A DNA stretch of 30,545 nucleotides from an uncultured Clostridium sp. (GTDB taxonomy: Bacteria; Bacillota; Clostridia; TANB77; CAG-508), in contig USCB01000019.1 in assembly GCA_900553125.1 (NCBI GenBank), positions 1 through 30,545 on the forward strand, given 5' to 3'. The position numbers and the translations under genes are program-made. This document shows positions 21,895 to 28,968 of the stretch, one piece after another. How positions within the stretch are numbered: the stretch's first letter is position 1; each line of letters begins with the position of its first letter. The notes under the pieces were generated by a model that worked only from the letters and a program-made list of their open reading frames with translations, did no database searches and was not told the DNA's origin.

Positions 21895-23253
21895 TTATTC
21901 AAGAGTTACATTGATTTTATCTACTGTAACCGTTCTGTCGTAGAATGGTCCTCTGTCATAATAATGAAGAAGAGTTTCTCCGTTAGAATCTTTTACGCAG
22001 TAACCATAATCATCTCGAACAATAGAAACGTTTTCAGGCAGAATAACACTGTAATAATAGTAGTCGGCTTCCTGTAATACCTGAATACCAATCTTTTTAT
22101 AGATCTCAAGCAGGTATTCTTCTCTGTCATACTTTTTAGAATATTCCTTAGGAACTCCATTAGCATAATGAATAGGAAGCATGGATTGACGGTCTGTTGC
22201 TGCATTCATAATATCAGCGCCCAAGTCAATTGTCAAATCAGAATTCATTCCTGATAATGCTCCAGCTAAAGTTATCATTCCTGCCAACTCGCTTGCTCGA
22301 TTTTCAGGTTTAGGTGTAGAATTCTTTTCACGAAGATACCTCTTATAATGGTCTTTGAAGCCATATTCATATTCCGAAGAATCCTTATCATAAATAGATA
22401 AAAAGAATTCAACTCTTTCATCGTTGAGAGGAATATTTCCGATTTGATATCCATCGTTGATTACAGCTGCTTGCCAGAACTTTACAGTGCCTCTTCCTGT
22501 CATTTCAGTCTCTTTTTCAAGGGCATATTCACTGAAGCACTGAATATTTCCAGTGTTATCATTCAGCAAGCTAACCAGGAAATTGGTTGTTAATACACTT
22601 TCAGGAATGTCCTCCATTACAGGTGTATTGTTGTTAAGGCAAAGAGCAAAGTAAAATTCTGGTGTTCGGTATTCTTCAGGTGTAATATCCAGGAAATTAT
22701 TTTTTCCATTTCTCTTTGCAGCAAAGCATCGAGCACCAAGAATATACAACTCCTGTGTCAAAACTTCAGGTTTTCTTCTATATACAGAATAAAACCAGTC
22801 GTCACAATCACCGTGTCTGTCTACATAGCGCATATTAACAGATCTGAACATAGCACATGCTACCATCTCCTCATCGATAAACTCAAGTGGCATATATTCA
22901 AAATCGTTAAGTGCAAACTCCAGTCCATAATAATCTGTTTCAATATGGTCTTTAAAGAATTGCTTGTCAAACTTTTCGGGATGTGTTTTGACATATTCAA
23001 CGATATCCTCGTATGCACCTGATAATGCATGCAGGAAAAATTCTCTTGTACGATATTTCTCAGGAATATCTCTGAATTTAATTTTCCCATAGCTATTAGC
23101 ATATACATAGTGACCAGGTGTCAAATTCTTGGGAATACAAGGAAAATTATCCCAAAAATAAATCGGCATATCATCCTTTATACCCCGCGAATAGCCTTTC
23201 TGCTCGAACATTTCCTCGAGTCTCTTATAAGCCTGTAATTCTGTGATTTTCAC
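21895..23253 (-). CDS. Unrecognised 452 aa repeat protein, probably acquired
   Basis: I do not recognise this protein by name. It shows a recurring unit of roughly 30-50 residues: IPEKYRTREFFLHAL, MPLEFIDEEMVACAM, ITPEEYRTPEFYFAL, IPESVLTTNFLVSLL, each a Pro-containing turn, an aromatic or Thr/Asp step, then a helix. This resembles DUF4116-type helical repeats. A Tyr/Asp-rich C-terminal part (about 370-452) looks like a separate beta-rich domain. There is no signal peptide or catalytic signature. The start is GTG with AAGGAGG 7 nt upstream. G+C is visibly higher than in the flanking genes and codon choice differs, so it was probably transferred in. It has its own promoter, structured leader and terminator. 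Confidence 0.85.
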   Translation of the reverse strand: MKITELQAYKRLEEMFEQKGYSRGIKDDMPIYFWDNFPCIPKNLTPGHYVYANSYGKIKFRDIPEKYRTREFFLHALSGAYEDIVEYVKTHPEKFDKQFFKDHIETDYYGLEFALNDFEYMPLEFIDEEMVACAMFRSVNMRYVDRHGDCDDWFYSVYRRKPEVLTQELYILGARCFAAKRNGKNNFLDITPEEYRTPEFYFALCLNNNTPVMEDIPESVLTTNFLVSLLNDNTGNIQCFSEYALEKETEMTGRGTVKFWQAAVINDGYQIGNIPLNDERVEFFLSIYDKDSSEYEYGFKDHYKRYLREKNSTPKPENRASELAGMITLAGALSGMNSDLTIDLGADIMNAATDRQSMLPIHYANGVPKEYSKKYDREEYLLEIYKKIGIQVLQEADYYYYSVILPENVSIVRDDYGYCVKDSNGETLLHYYDRGPFYDRTVTVDKINVTLE

Positions 23254-23278
23254 GTCTTGTCCTCCTTATTTATAATGT

Positions 23279-23308
23279 TTACATGAAATTACGTGGTTTG
23301 GAGGACAT
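23279..23308 (-). CDS. Possible 9-residue leader peptide
   Basis: MSSKPRNFM begins at an ATG with GGAGGG 4 nt upstream. The GGAGG lies in one arm of an 8 bp hairpin, TTTGGAGG (23321-23314) pairing with CCTCCAAA (23304-23297), so the hairpin would bury the ribosome binding site, and ribosomes on the peptide would open it. It ends 25 nt before the start of the 452 aa gene. Detection of such a short frame is weak evidence on its own. Confidence 0.35.
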   Translation of the reverse strand: MSSKPRNFM

Positions 23309-23360
23309 AGCGCCCTCCAAATTTTGGTAAGGGCCACTTATATAAAAAGTCCTATGCTTT

Positions 23361-23389
23361 ATTATACCATATTTTACATAATATTGCAA
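23361..23389 (-). promoter_or_regulatory. Promoter of the 452 aa gene
   Basis: TTGCAA (23389-23384), a 17 bp spacer and TATAAT (23366-23361) preceded by TG-G, an extended -10. Transcription would start near 23354 and give a leader of about 100 nt. Confidence 0.75.
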
Positions 23390-23407
23390 ATTTAATTAGA
23401 GTTTTAC

Positions 23408-23687
23408 TTACTTCACAATATTAAATAAATATAAAGCAACTTTATTTTGTTCTGTTGTTTCCATTTCCATGAGTTTAGCCATTGCAAACATTACAAGTTT
23501 ATATTTTGCAAAGTTTATAAGTGTAGTTCTATATTCTTCATCAATTTCTTTTAGCATAGCATCAAATTTTTCATAGTTTTCTTTTGTGTTATATAAGTCC
23601 AGACCATTTGCTTTGATTCATACATATTGCTAGTCTTAATTTATCTTTTATGTCCATATCATTTATCATATTTATTAAATATTCCAT
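23408..23687 (-). pseudogene. Frameshifted small mobile-element gene
   Basis: Two frames join into one protein of about 90 aa: MEYLINMINDMDIKDKLRL and following residues from 23687, then after a shift near 23590-23600 LDLYNTKENYEKFDAML to the TAA at 23408. The product would be helical and charged. It overlaps the end of the Mob/Pre fragment upstream, the arrangement of accessory genes downstream of mob in mobilizable elements. I do not know its function. The frame break shows it is no longer expressed as one protein. Confidence 0.6.
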
Positions 23688-24130
23688 TTTTATATAGGTC
23701 ATCACTAACATATTTGTATTGTTTATCTCTATCAAATACAATTCTATTTTGAAAATGTTTCATTAGTTTATGCCAAAAATTTTTAAATTTCTGTAATTCA
23801 TCTTTCAACTTGTCCTTTTCAGTTTGTAGTTTATCAATAATCTTGTCTTTAGTTGATAATTCACCTTTTAAATTATAAATTTCCTTATCTTTTTCTTCTA
23901 TTTGATATTTAAGCAAATAATTTTCTTTTTCTATTTCAAAAGCACTATGTTCAAAATCTCTGTTGTATTATCAAGTTTGTTAGTTTGTTTATTAGCTTTA
24001 TCAAGCTTTTTCTCTTTTTCAGCAAGTTGCTTTTTTATATTTGTATAATTACTCATATCTTTAACATTTATATCTTGATTTCTGCCTTTTTGTTTTTCTT
24101 TTAATTTAATATCCCTATCATAGAATTTAT
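23659..24130 (-). pseudogene. Remnant of a plasmid mobilization (Mob/Pre) relaxase, C-terminal part
   Basis: The right fragment (about 24130-23931) encodes ETPNKFYDRDIKLKEKQKG and a coiled coil, ending at a stop; the left fragment (23950-23659) continues in another frame with FEHSAFEIEKENYLLKYQI and a coiled coil, then FWHKLMKHFQNRIVFDRDKQ and KYVSDDLYKNGIF, characteristic of the C-terminus of MobV/Pre proteins. The catalytic N-terminal relaxase domain with its His triad is absent. So the gene is both truncated and frameshifted. Confidence 0.72.
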
Positions 24131-24148
24131 TAGGGGTCTCTGCGAGGC

Positions 24149-24180
24149 AATAAAATTTATCTAAATTGATAAATTTTATT
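24149..24180. repeat. 13 bp perfect inverted repeat at the truncated end of the mob remnant
   Basis: AATAAAATTTATC and GATAAATTTTATT flank a 6 nt loop. It lies between the recombinase stop codon and the first recognisable Mob codons, at the point where the relaxase sequence breaks off. It may be a recombination scar, a terminator lacking a U-tract, or an oriT-like hairpin. Confidence 0.55.
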
Positions 24181-24234
24181 CAAATTAACTATCGCCACTT
24201 TCATTTTTATTTCGTAAAAACAAAACGTGCCTCG

Positions 24235-25656
24235 TTAATTTTTTTCTTCCGCATCATCTTCGCAGAACTTTACTGGCTTAACACCTACTGAAATAGTAGT
24301 GGTATCTTTTGAGTAAATTACACTATTGTTAGTTTCATCTGGAATATAATCAAATGCTGTATCAATTTCTTGCATTTGAAATTTATCTTCTTCACGAATA
24401 TAAATTATTCCAAATTCATAAGTTTTCATTTTACAATCTGGATCTAATTTATAATAATCTTTTAAAGGGAACACTCTAACAATAGCGCTATTATCTTCAA
24501 CAAAGTTAAAGTAAAACATTTGCTTATCTAAATAGTATGTTGCTTCAGTATAACCAACATCATAATATTGTCTTAATCTCATTATTACTTCGCCAAATTC
24601 TTCTTCAGATAAATAATTACTAAATCTTATATTACCAATGATATATGCTTTTTTAATTCTTTCTAGTTTATTTTTCTGATTATTTATTTCTTTTTCTAAT
24701 TGTTCTTTAGGCTCATCAAATTTTTGCTTTATCATAGGCAAAAAAAATTGATTAACAACTTCGTCATATTGGGTTAACTCAGCTATAAATTCATTAACAT
24801 AATCATTTATTAACTTTTCCTTAAATTCGATTTTACAATCATTACAATAGTAGTAGAAATAACTTTTGCCATTTTTCTTTGTAGTAGCTTTACCACCTAA
24901 AATTCTGCCACATTTAGGACACTTTAGTTTTTGTAAATATAAATAAGTTAAAGTTCTTTGATAACTCTTTGAATTTTTCTTTTTTTGAACTTGGCAATCT
25001 TCCCACATTTCTTTAGGTACAATAGGTTCAACTACATCTTCATAATAAGTAGGATGATTAGTTCTTTTTCCATGAACAAAATCACCTTTATATATTTCAT
25101 TTTCAAGAATAGTAACAATAGTGGAATCTCGCCAATTTTCTCTTCCTAATACTTTCTCTTCATTAAATAAATTACTTATTTTTTTATAAGATAATCCATT
25201 GTAGTATAGGCCAAATATTCTAACTACAATATCTTTAGTAGAATAATCAATTACTAGTTTTCTATCTTCGTGTTTATAGCCTAAAGGGGCTTTATGAGGA
25301 ATATGACCATTTTTTATTGCACCTGCCATACCAACTTTAGTTCTTTCAATTTCATTTTGACTTACACTCATTAATAATCTTGAAATCATTTTACCATTAG
25401 CACTAGTTGTATTTATTTCATCATTAACACAATCTAAATAAGCATTATTTTCATCTAAAAATGTCATAAGATTTTCCCAATCATAAATACTTCTTGTTAT
25501 TCTATCTAGTTTTAGAGCTACAATCGTATTTATTCTCTTTGATTTTATATCATCTTTTAATCTTTCCTTTTGCTCTGGAAGACTAAATCCTTCTCGTGCT
25601 TGGTCTTCTGTTGATACTCTCATATATAAACCACATTTTTTCTTTTCCTCGTTCAT
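24235..25656 (-). CDS. Large serine recombinase, apparently internally deleted
   Basis: Large serine recombinases integrate and excise mobile elements by a 2-bp staggered cut and a phosphoserine link. The 473 aa product keeps the catalytic Ser15 in YMRVSTEDQ, ALKLDRITRS with the arginines of the active site, the recombinase domain (about 120-215) and a zinc ribbon (CPKCGR near 245, CNDC near 272). But FSLPEQKERLKDD runs straight into IKSKRINTIVAL: about 30-35 residues that normally hold the YxDxGxSG segment are missing. EIERTKVG lacks one of two SERT-like repeats. The usual C-terminal coiled coil is shortened, and the last 130 residues are not recombinase-like. It is probably inactive. AGGAGG precedes the ATG. 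Confidence 0.87.
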   Translation of the reverse strand: MNEEKKKCGLYMRVSTEDQAREGFSLPEQKERLKDDIKSKRINTIVALKLDRITRSIYDWENLMTFLDENNAYLDCVNDEINTTSANGKMISRLLMSVSQNEIERTKVGMAGAIKNGHIPHKAPLGYKHEDRKLVIDYSTKDIVVRIFGLYYNGLSYKKISNLFNEEKVLGRENWRDSTIVTILENEIYKGDFVHGKRTNHPTYYEDVVEPIVPKEMWEDCQVQKKKNSKSYQRTLTYLYLQKLKCPKCGRILGGKATTKKNGKSYFYYYCNDCKIEFKEKLINDYVNEFIAELTQYDEVVNQFFLPMIKQKFDEPKEQLEKEINNQKNKLERIKKAYIIGNIRFSNYLSEEEFGEVIMRLRQYYDVGYTEATYYLDKQMFYFNFVEDNSAIVRVFPLKDYYKLDPDCKMKTYEFGIIYIREEDKFQMQEIDTAFDYIPDETNNSVIYSKDTTTISVGVKPVKFCEDDAEEKN

Positions 25657-25673
25657 TTATTCTACCTCCTAAC

Positions 25674-25718
25674 AAAAAAGAGACATCATAGTACACAATA
25701 ATACTAATGACATCTCTT
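25674..25718 (-). terminator. Attenuator-type terminator in the recombinase leader
   Basis: AAGAGATGTCAT (25718-25707) pairs with ATGATGTCTCTT (25689-25678) over 12 bp, with two G-U wobbles, and is followed by TTTTTTG. It lies between the promoter and the recombinase start, with the recombinase Shine-Dalgarno just after the U-tract. Its left arm overlaps the last codons of a short leader ORF. Confidence 0.72.
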
Positions 25719-25757
25719 GAATAATTCTATTTTAAAATACAATTTTTTATAAATCAT
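25704..25757 (-). CDS. Putative 17-residue leader peptide of the recombinase
   Basis: MIYKKLYFKIELFKRCH starts at an ATG with AGGAGA 9 nt upstream and ends with TAG inside the terminator region. A ribosome translating or stalling on it would cover the 5' arm of the terminator stem and could permit read-through. The order promoter, leader ORF, terminator, gene is that of erm- and tet-type transcription attenuators. Evidence is positional only. Confidence 0.45.
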   Translation of the reverse strand: MIYKKLYFKIELFKRCH

Positions 25758-25797
25758 ATATAATCATCTCCTATAAGTTTGAATGTTTACATAAGAC

Positions 25798-25825
25798 ATT
25801 ATATCACAATTTTCATAAATATCAA
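25798..25825 (-). promoter_or_regulatory. Promoter of the recombinase leader
   Basis: TTGATA (25825-25820), 16 bp spacer, TATAAT (25803-25798) with TG-A upstream, an extended -10. It lies about 140 nt before the recombinase ATG. Confidence 0.72.
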
Positions 25826-25836
25826 TTTTTTACATA

Positions 25837-26106
25837 TTATATATTTTTCAAATATGTTTCTAATTCTGATAATTTAATCTTTTTAGATAAATTAGAAATA
25901 TAAACATCATTTGAATAATTAAAAACTAACAAAGTAATGTTCTTAACAATTACTTTATGTGGTTCAATATATGAGAGATTAGTCTTTTCAATTTTTCTAA
26001 TGCTACCTTTTATAAAAGTAGGATTTACTTTAGAAAACTCACATATAAATTCAAGTCTTTGTTTTAAACTTTCCTAAAATTGTATTTCTTGTTTAATTAT
26101 CTTCAT
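25837..26106 (-). pseudogene. Small gene of unknown function broken by an in-frame TAG
   Basis: A 90-codon frame starts MKIIKQEIQF, meets TAG at codon 11 (26076-26074), then runs open through ESLKQRLEFICEFSKV and FIKGSIRKIEKTNLSYIEP to KLSELETYLKNI and TAA. The length of open frame after the stop, at this AT content, argues for a former gene. It has a ribosome binding site (AAAGGATGG) that pairs with CATCCT just upstream. I cannot assign a function; it probably belonged to the same mobile element as the recombinase. Confidence 0.6.
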
Positions 26107-26144
26107 TACAGACACCATCCTTTCTTTTAGGATGATTTTTTCGC

Positions 26145-26180
26145 AAACAAAAAAATCAACCATTTTACTGATTGATTTTT
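26145..26180 (-). terminator. Terminator of the tRNA operon
   Basis: AAAAATCAA and TTGATTTTT pair around a 12 nt loop and continue into TTTGTTTGCG. It lies about 30 nt after tRNA-Gln. Between them is ATCTGT-7 nt-ACAGAT with a TTCGA loop, reminiscent of a T-arm. Confidence 0.75.
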
Positions 26181-26208
26181 GTATCTGTAGTTCGAACAGA
26201 TTCGTTAT

Positions 26209-26283
26209 TGGCTGGACTGGCTAGATTCGAACTAGCGCATGCCAGAGTCAAAGTCTGGTGCCTTACCGCTTGGCTACAGTCCA
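26209..26283 (-). tRNA. tRNA-Gln (anticodon TTG)
   Basis: The acceptor stem TGGACTG/CAGTCCA, D-arm, anticodon stem-loop ACCAGACTTTGACTCTGG with TTG, and T-arm CTAG-TTCGAAT-CTAG fold as a standard cloverleaf. Discriminator G and CCA are encoded. It is the last tRNA of the operon and the one nearest the decayed mobile element. Confidence 0.95.
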
Positions 26284-26310
26284 ATGTATGAAATTATTGG
26301 TGGAAAATAA

Positions 26311-26388
26311 TGGGGTGGAAGATGAGATTCGAACTCACGACCTCCAGTGCCACAAACTGGCGCTCTAACCAACTGCGCTACATCCACC
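26311..26388 (-). tRNA. tRNA-His (anticodon GTG)
   Basis: Anticodon loop TTGTGGC within CCAGT/ACTGG gives GTG. An extra 5' G opposes C73, the identity feature of tRNA-His, and CCA is encoded. The acceptor stem GTGGATG/CTTCCAC has one T-T mismatch at pair 6-67. It would be a queuosine target. Confidence 0.95.
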
Positions 26389-26398
26389 ATAAAACTAT

Positions 26399-26474
<76 letters not shown>

Positions 26475-26495
26475 AACTACAAAATTATAAAAAAA

Positions 26496-26572
26496 TGGCG
26501 ACCTGGAACGGGCTCGAACCGTCGACCTCCGCCGTGACAGGGCGGCATTCTAACCAACTGAACTACCAGGCC
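26496..26572 (-). tRNA. tRNA-Asp (anticodon GTC)
   Basis: Acceptor GGCCTGG/CCAGGTC with one G-U pair, anticodon loop CTGTCAC with GTC, T-arm ACGG-TTCGAGC-CCGT; G73 and CCA are encoded. It would be a queuosine target. Confidence 0.96.
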
Positions 26573-26581
26573 GTAAAAAGA

Positions 26582-26657
26582 TGGTGGTCGTTATAGGGCT
26601 CGAACCTATGACCCCCTGCTTGTAAGGCAGATGCTCTCCCAGCTGAGCTAAACGACC
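26582..26657 (-). tRNA. tRNA-Val (anticodon TAC)
   Basis: Acceptor GGTCGTT/AACGACC, anticodon loop CTTACAA with TAC, T-arm ATAGG-TTCGAGC-CCTAT; A73 and CCA are encoded. It is the first tRNA of the operon, about 15 nt downstream of the expected transcription start. Confidence 0.96.
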
Positions 26658-26677
26658 ATTTCCTTTTGACATCGACT

Positions 26678-26706
26678 AGTATACTATGTTTTTTAGGTAT
26701 TGTCAA
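26678..26706 (-). promoter_or_regulatory. Promoter of the tRNA operon
   Basis: TTGACA (26706-26701), 17 bp spacer, TATACT (26683-26678): the same -35, -10 and spacing as the S10 operon promoter. It drives Val-Asp-Phe-His-Gln. Confidence 0.92.
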
Positions 26707-26758
26707 TAGTTTTTTTCAAAAAAATTATTTTTTTTCACGCAATTTTTTTTATTTTTTG

Positions 26759-26801
26759 AAAAAGTGCCTATTTTAGCCTTTTTTCGCTATTTAGGCACTT
26801 T
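26759..26801 (-). terminator. Terminator of rnr
   Basis: AAAGTGCCTA and TAGGCACTTT form a 10 bp stem that encloses a weaker inner TAGC/GCTA pairing, then TTTTTCAAAA. It starts 7 nt past the rnr stop codon. Confidence 0.85.
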
Positions 26802-26807
26802 ATTTTT

Positions 26808-28931
26808 TTACTCAAATGCAATTTCAAAATCAACTTGTCTTAATATTTTACTTGCATCTTTTACCCTTATTTTAACAATATCACCTATTTTATAAGTTTT
26901 CTTTGTTTTTTCTCCAACTAAGATTTTTTTATTTTCATCATAAATAAAATACTCATTTCCCATATCTCTAAATTCAACTAATCCTTCTACTGTATTTTCC
27001 AATTCTACAAACATACCAAAAGAGGTGATGCTAGATACAACTCCTTCATATTCTTCACCAATATGTTTTTCCATATACTCTGCTTTCTTTATTTTATCCG
27101 CTTCTCTTCCTGTTTTTGTTGCGATTTTTTCTCTTTCTGATGAATTTATTGCCACTTGAGTTGCTAATGTTTTATATTTTTCTAAAAACTCATCATCTAC
27201 ATTATAGTTACATTCTAAATAATATGAAATTATCCTGTGTATAAATAAATCAGGATATCTCCTAATTGGTGATGTAAAATGACAATAGTATTTACTTGCA
27301 ATACCAAAATGCCCTACATTTTCATCACTATATCTTGCAAGTTTTAATGTTCTTAATAGTAAATTTGATACTACTCTTTCTTCTTCTTTTCCTTTTACTT
27401 CATCCAAAACCATTGCAAATGCTTTCGAATGTATTTTGTCTTTATTAGCCTTAATTTTTAAATTTAAATTGTATAAAAATTTATTTGCATCTTTTATTTT
27501 ATCAATATCAGGTTCTTCATGGATTCTATATACAAAAGGTGCATTAAGCCAATAGAATTTTTCTGCTATTGTTTCATTTGCTGTAAGCATAAATTGTTCT
27601 ATTATTTCATTCGAAAAATGTGTTTCATATTTATGAACATCAACTGCAAAACCATCTTGGTCAAGTTCTATTTTGCTTTCCGGCAAATCTAAATTTATAT
27701 AACCTTTTCCACATCTTCTATTTTTTATTATTATAGCTAATTCTTTCATTAAATCAAATTGTTTTATATATTTTTCGTATTTTTTCAATATTTCTTCATC
27801 TGCTCTATCTAGAATTTTCTGAACATCATTATAGTTCATTCTTTCAGTAACTCTGATTATTCCTTTATATACCTTTGAATCAATAACTTCACCACATTTA
27901 TTTATTATCATTGAACAACTTAAAGTGAACCTATCTTCATTCATATTTAGGCTACATATCCCATTTGATAACTCTCTAGGTAACATTGGTATAACTCTTC
28001 CTAACATATAGATACTTGTTCCTCTTAAATATGCCTCTTTATCTAAAAGTGAATCTTGTGTTACATATGAACTTACATCTGCTATGTGAACCTCTAATAG
28101 ATAATTTCCATCTTCCAATTTTTCTACCCTTACTGCATCATCTAAATCTTTTGCATCTTCTCCATCTATTGTGAATATTTCTTTATCTCTTAAATCCACT
28201 CTGCCTTTTATTTTGCTCTTATCTATTTTGTCACCTTTATTTTTCGCCTCATTTATAACTGCCTCAGAAAATTCTGATGGTAAACCATATTCTTTTATTA
28301 AAGATAACATGTCCACTCCTGCCTCATTAGGTCTACCTAGTACTTCTATAATTTCACCTTCTGCATGCTTGTTTTCTTCTGGATATTTTAAAATCTGCAC
28401 CAATACTTTATGACCGTTTCTTGCTTTTCCCATGTTACTTTTTGATATAAATATGTCTGTTCCAAAGCTTTTATCATCTGGAACAACAAACCCAAAATTT
28501 CTACTAAATTCAAATGTTCCTACAACTGTATCTTTCCCGTGCTCAAGTATTTTTACAATTTTACCTTCTTGTTTTTTCCAATTTTCGTTTTCAGGTAATA
28601 TTTTTATTAAAACTTTATCTCCATTAAATGCTTTCATTGAATTTTGTTTTGATATATATATTTCATCTTCTATTTCGTCTATTTTTACAAAACCAAAACC
28701 TTTATTATTTCTTCTATATATTCCTTCTAGGATTTTTTCGTCATTTATTCTATATCTATTTTTTTTATTTTTTTTAATTTTTAAGTCCTTTTCTAATTTA
28801 TCTAAGATTTCTAATAACTCATTATATCTATCTTTAGATATGTTCAATACAAGTGCAATTTCTTTGGCTTTCATCGGTACATAATCTTTATCTTTCATAA
28901 AATTTAAAATTAATTCTTCTTTTTCACTCAT
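26808..28931 (-). CDS. rnr: Ribonuclease R
   Basis: RNase R is a processive 3'-5' exoribonuclease that degrades structured RNA and mRNA tagged by trans-translation. The 707 aa product has an N-terminal helix-turn-helix-like region (1-65), two cold-shock OB domains (KGFGFVKIDE near 77; FGFVVPDD near 146), the RNB catalytic domain with IDGEDAKDLDDAV near 255-267 that holds the Mg-binding aspartates, and a C-terminal S1 domain (EYEGVVSSITSFGMFVELENTVEGLV near 625-650). The lysine-rich tail of some homologues is absent. AAAGGATA precedes the ATG. It lies 37 nt after ylmH, so both act on RNA or ribosome quality control in one operon. Confidence 0.96.
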   Translation of the reverse strand: MSEKEELILNFMKDKDYVPMKAKEIALVLNISKDRYNELLEILDKLEKDLKIKKNKKNRYRINDEKILEGIYRRNNKGFGFVKIDEIEDEIYISKQNSMKAFNGDKVLIKILPENENWKKQEGKIVKILEHGKDTVVGTFEFSRNFGFVVPDDKSFGTDIFISKSNMGKARNGHKVLVQILKYPEENKHAEGEIIEVLGRPNEAGVDMLSLIKEYGLPSEFSEAVINEAKNKGDKIDKSKIKGRVDLRDKEIFTIDGEDAKDLDDAVRVEKLEDGNYLLEVHIADVSSYVTQDSLLDKEAYLRGTSIYMLGRVIPMLPRELSNGICSLNMNEDRFTLSCSMIINKCGEVIDSKVYKGIIRVTERMNYNDVQKILDRADEEILKKYEKYIKQFDLMKELAIIIKNRRCGKGYINLDLPESKIELDQDGFAVDVHKYETHFSNEIIEQFMLTANETIAEKFYWLNAPFVYRIHEEPDIDKIKDANKFLYNLNLKIKANKDKIHSKAFAMVLDEVKGKEEERVVSNLLLRTLKLARYSDENVGHFGIASKYYCHFTSPIRRYPDLFIHRIISYYLECNYNVDDEFLEKYKTLATQVAINSSEREKIATKTGREADKIKKAEYMEKHIGEEYEGVVSSITSFGMFVELENTVEGLVEFRDMGNEYFIYDENKKILVGEKTKKTYKIGDIVKIRVKDASKILRQVDFEIAFE

Positions 28932-28968
28932 ATATTATCCTTTCTTTTTTATTATTTACAACTTTTCG

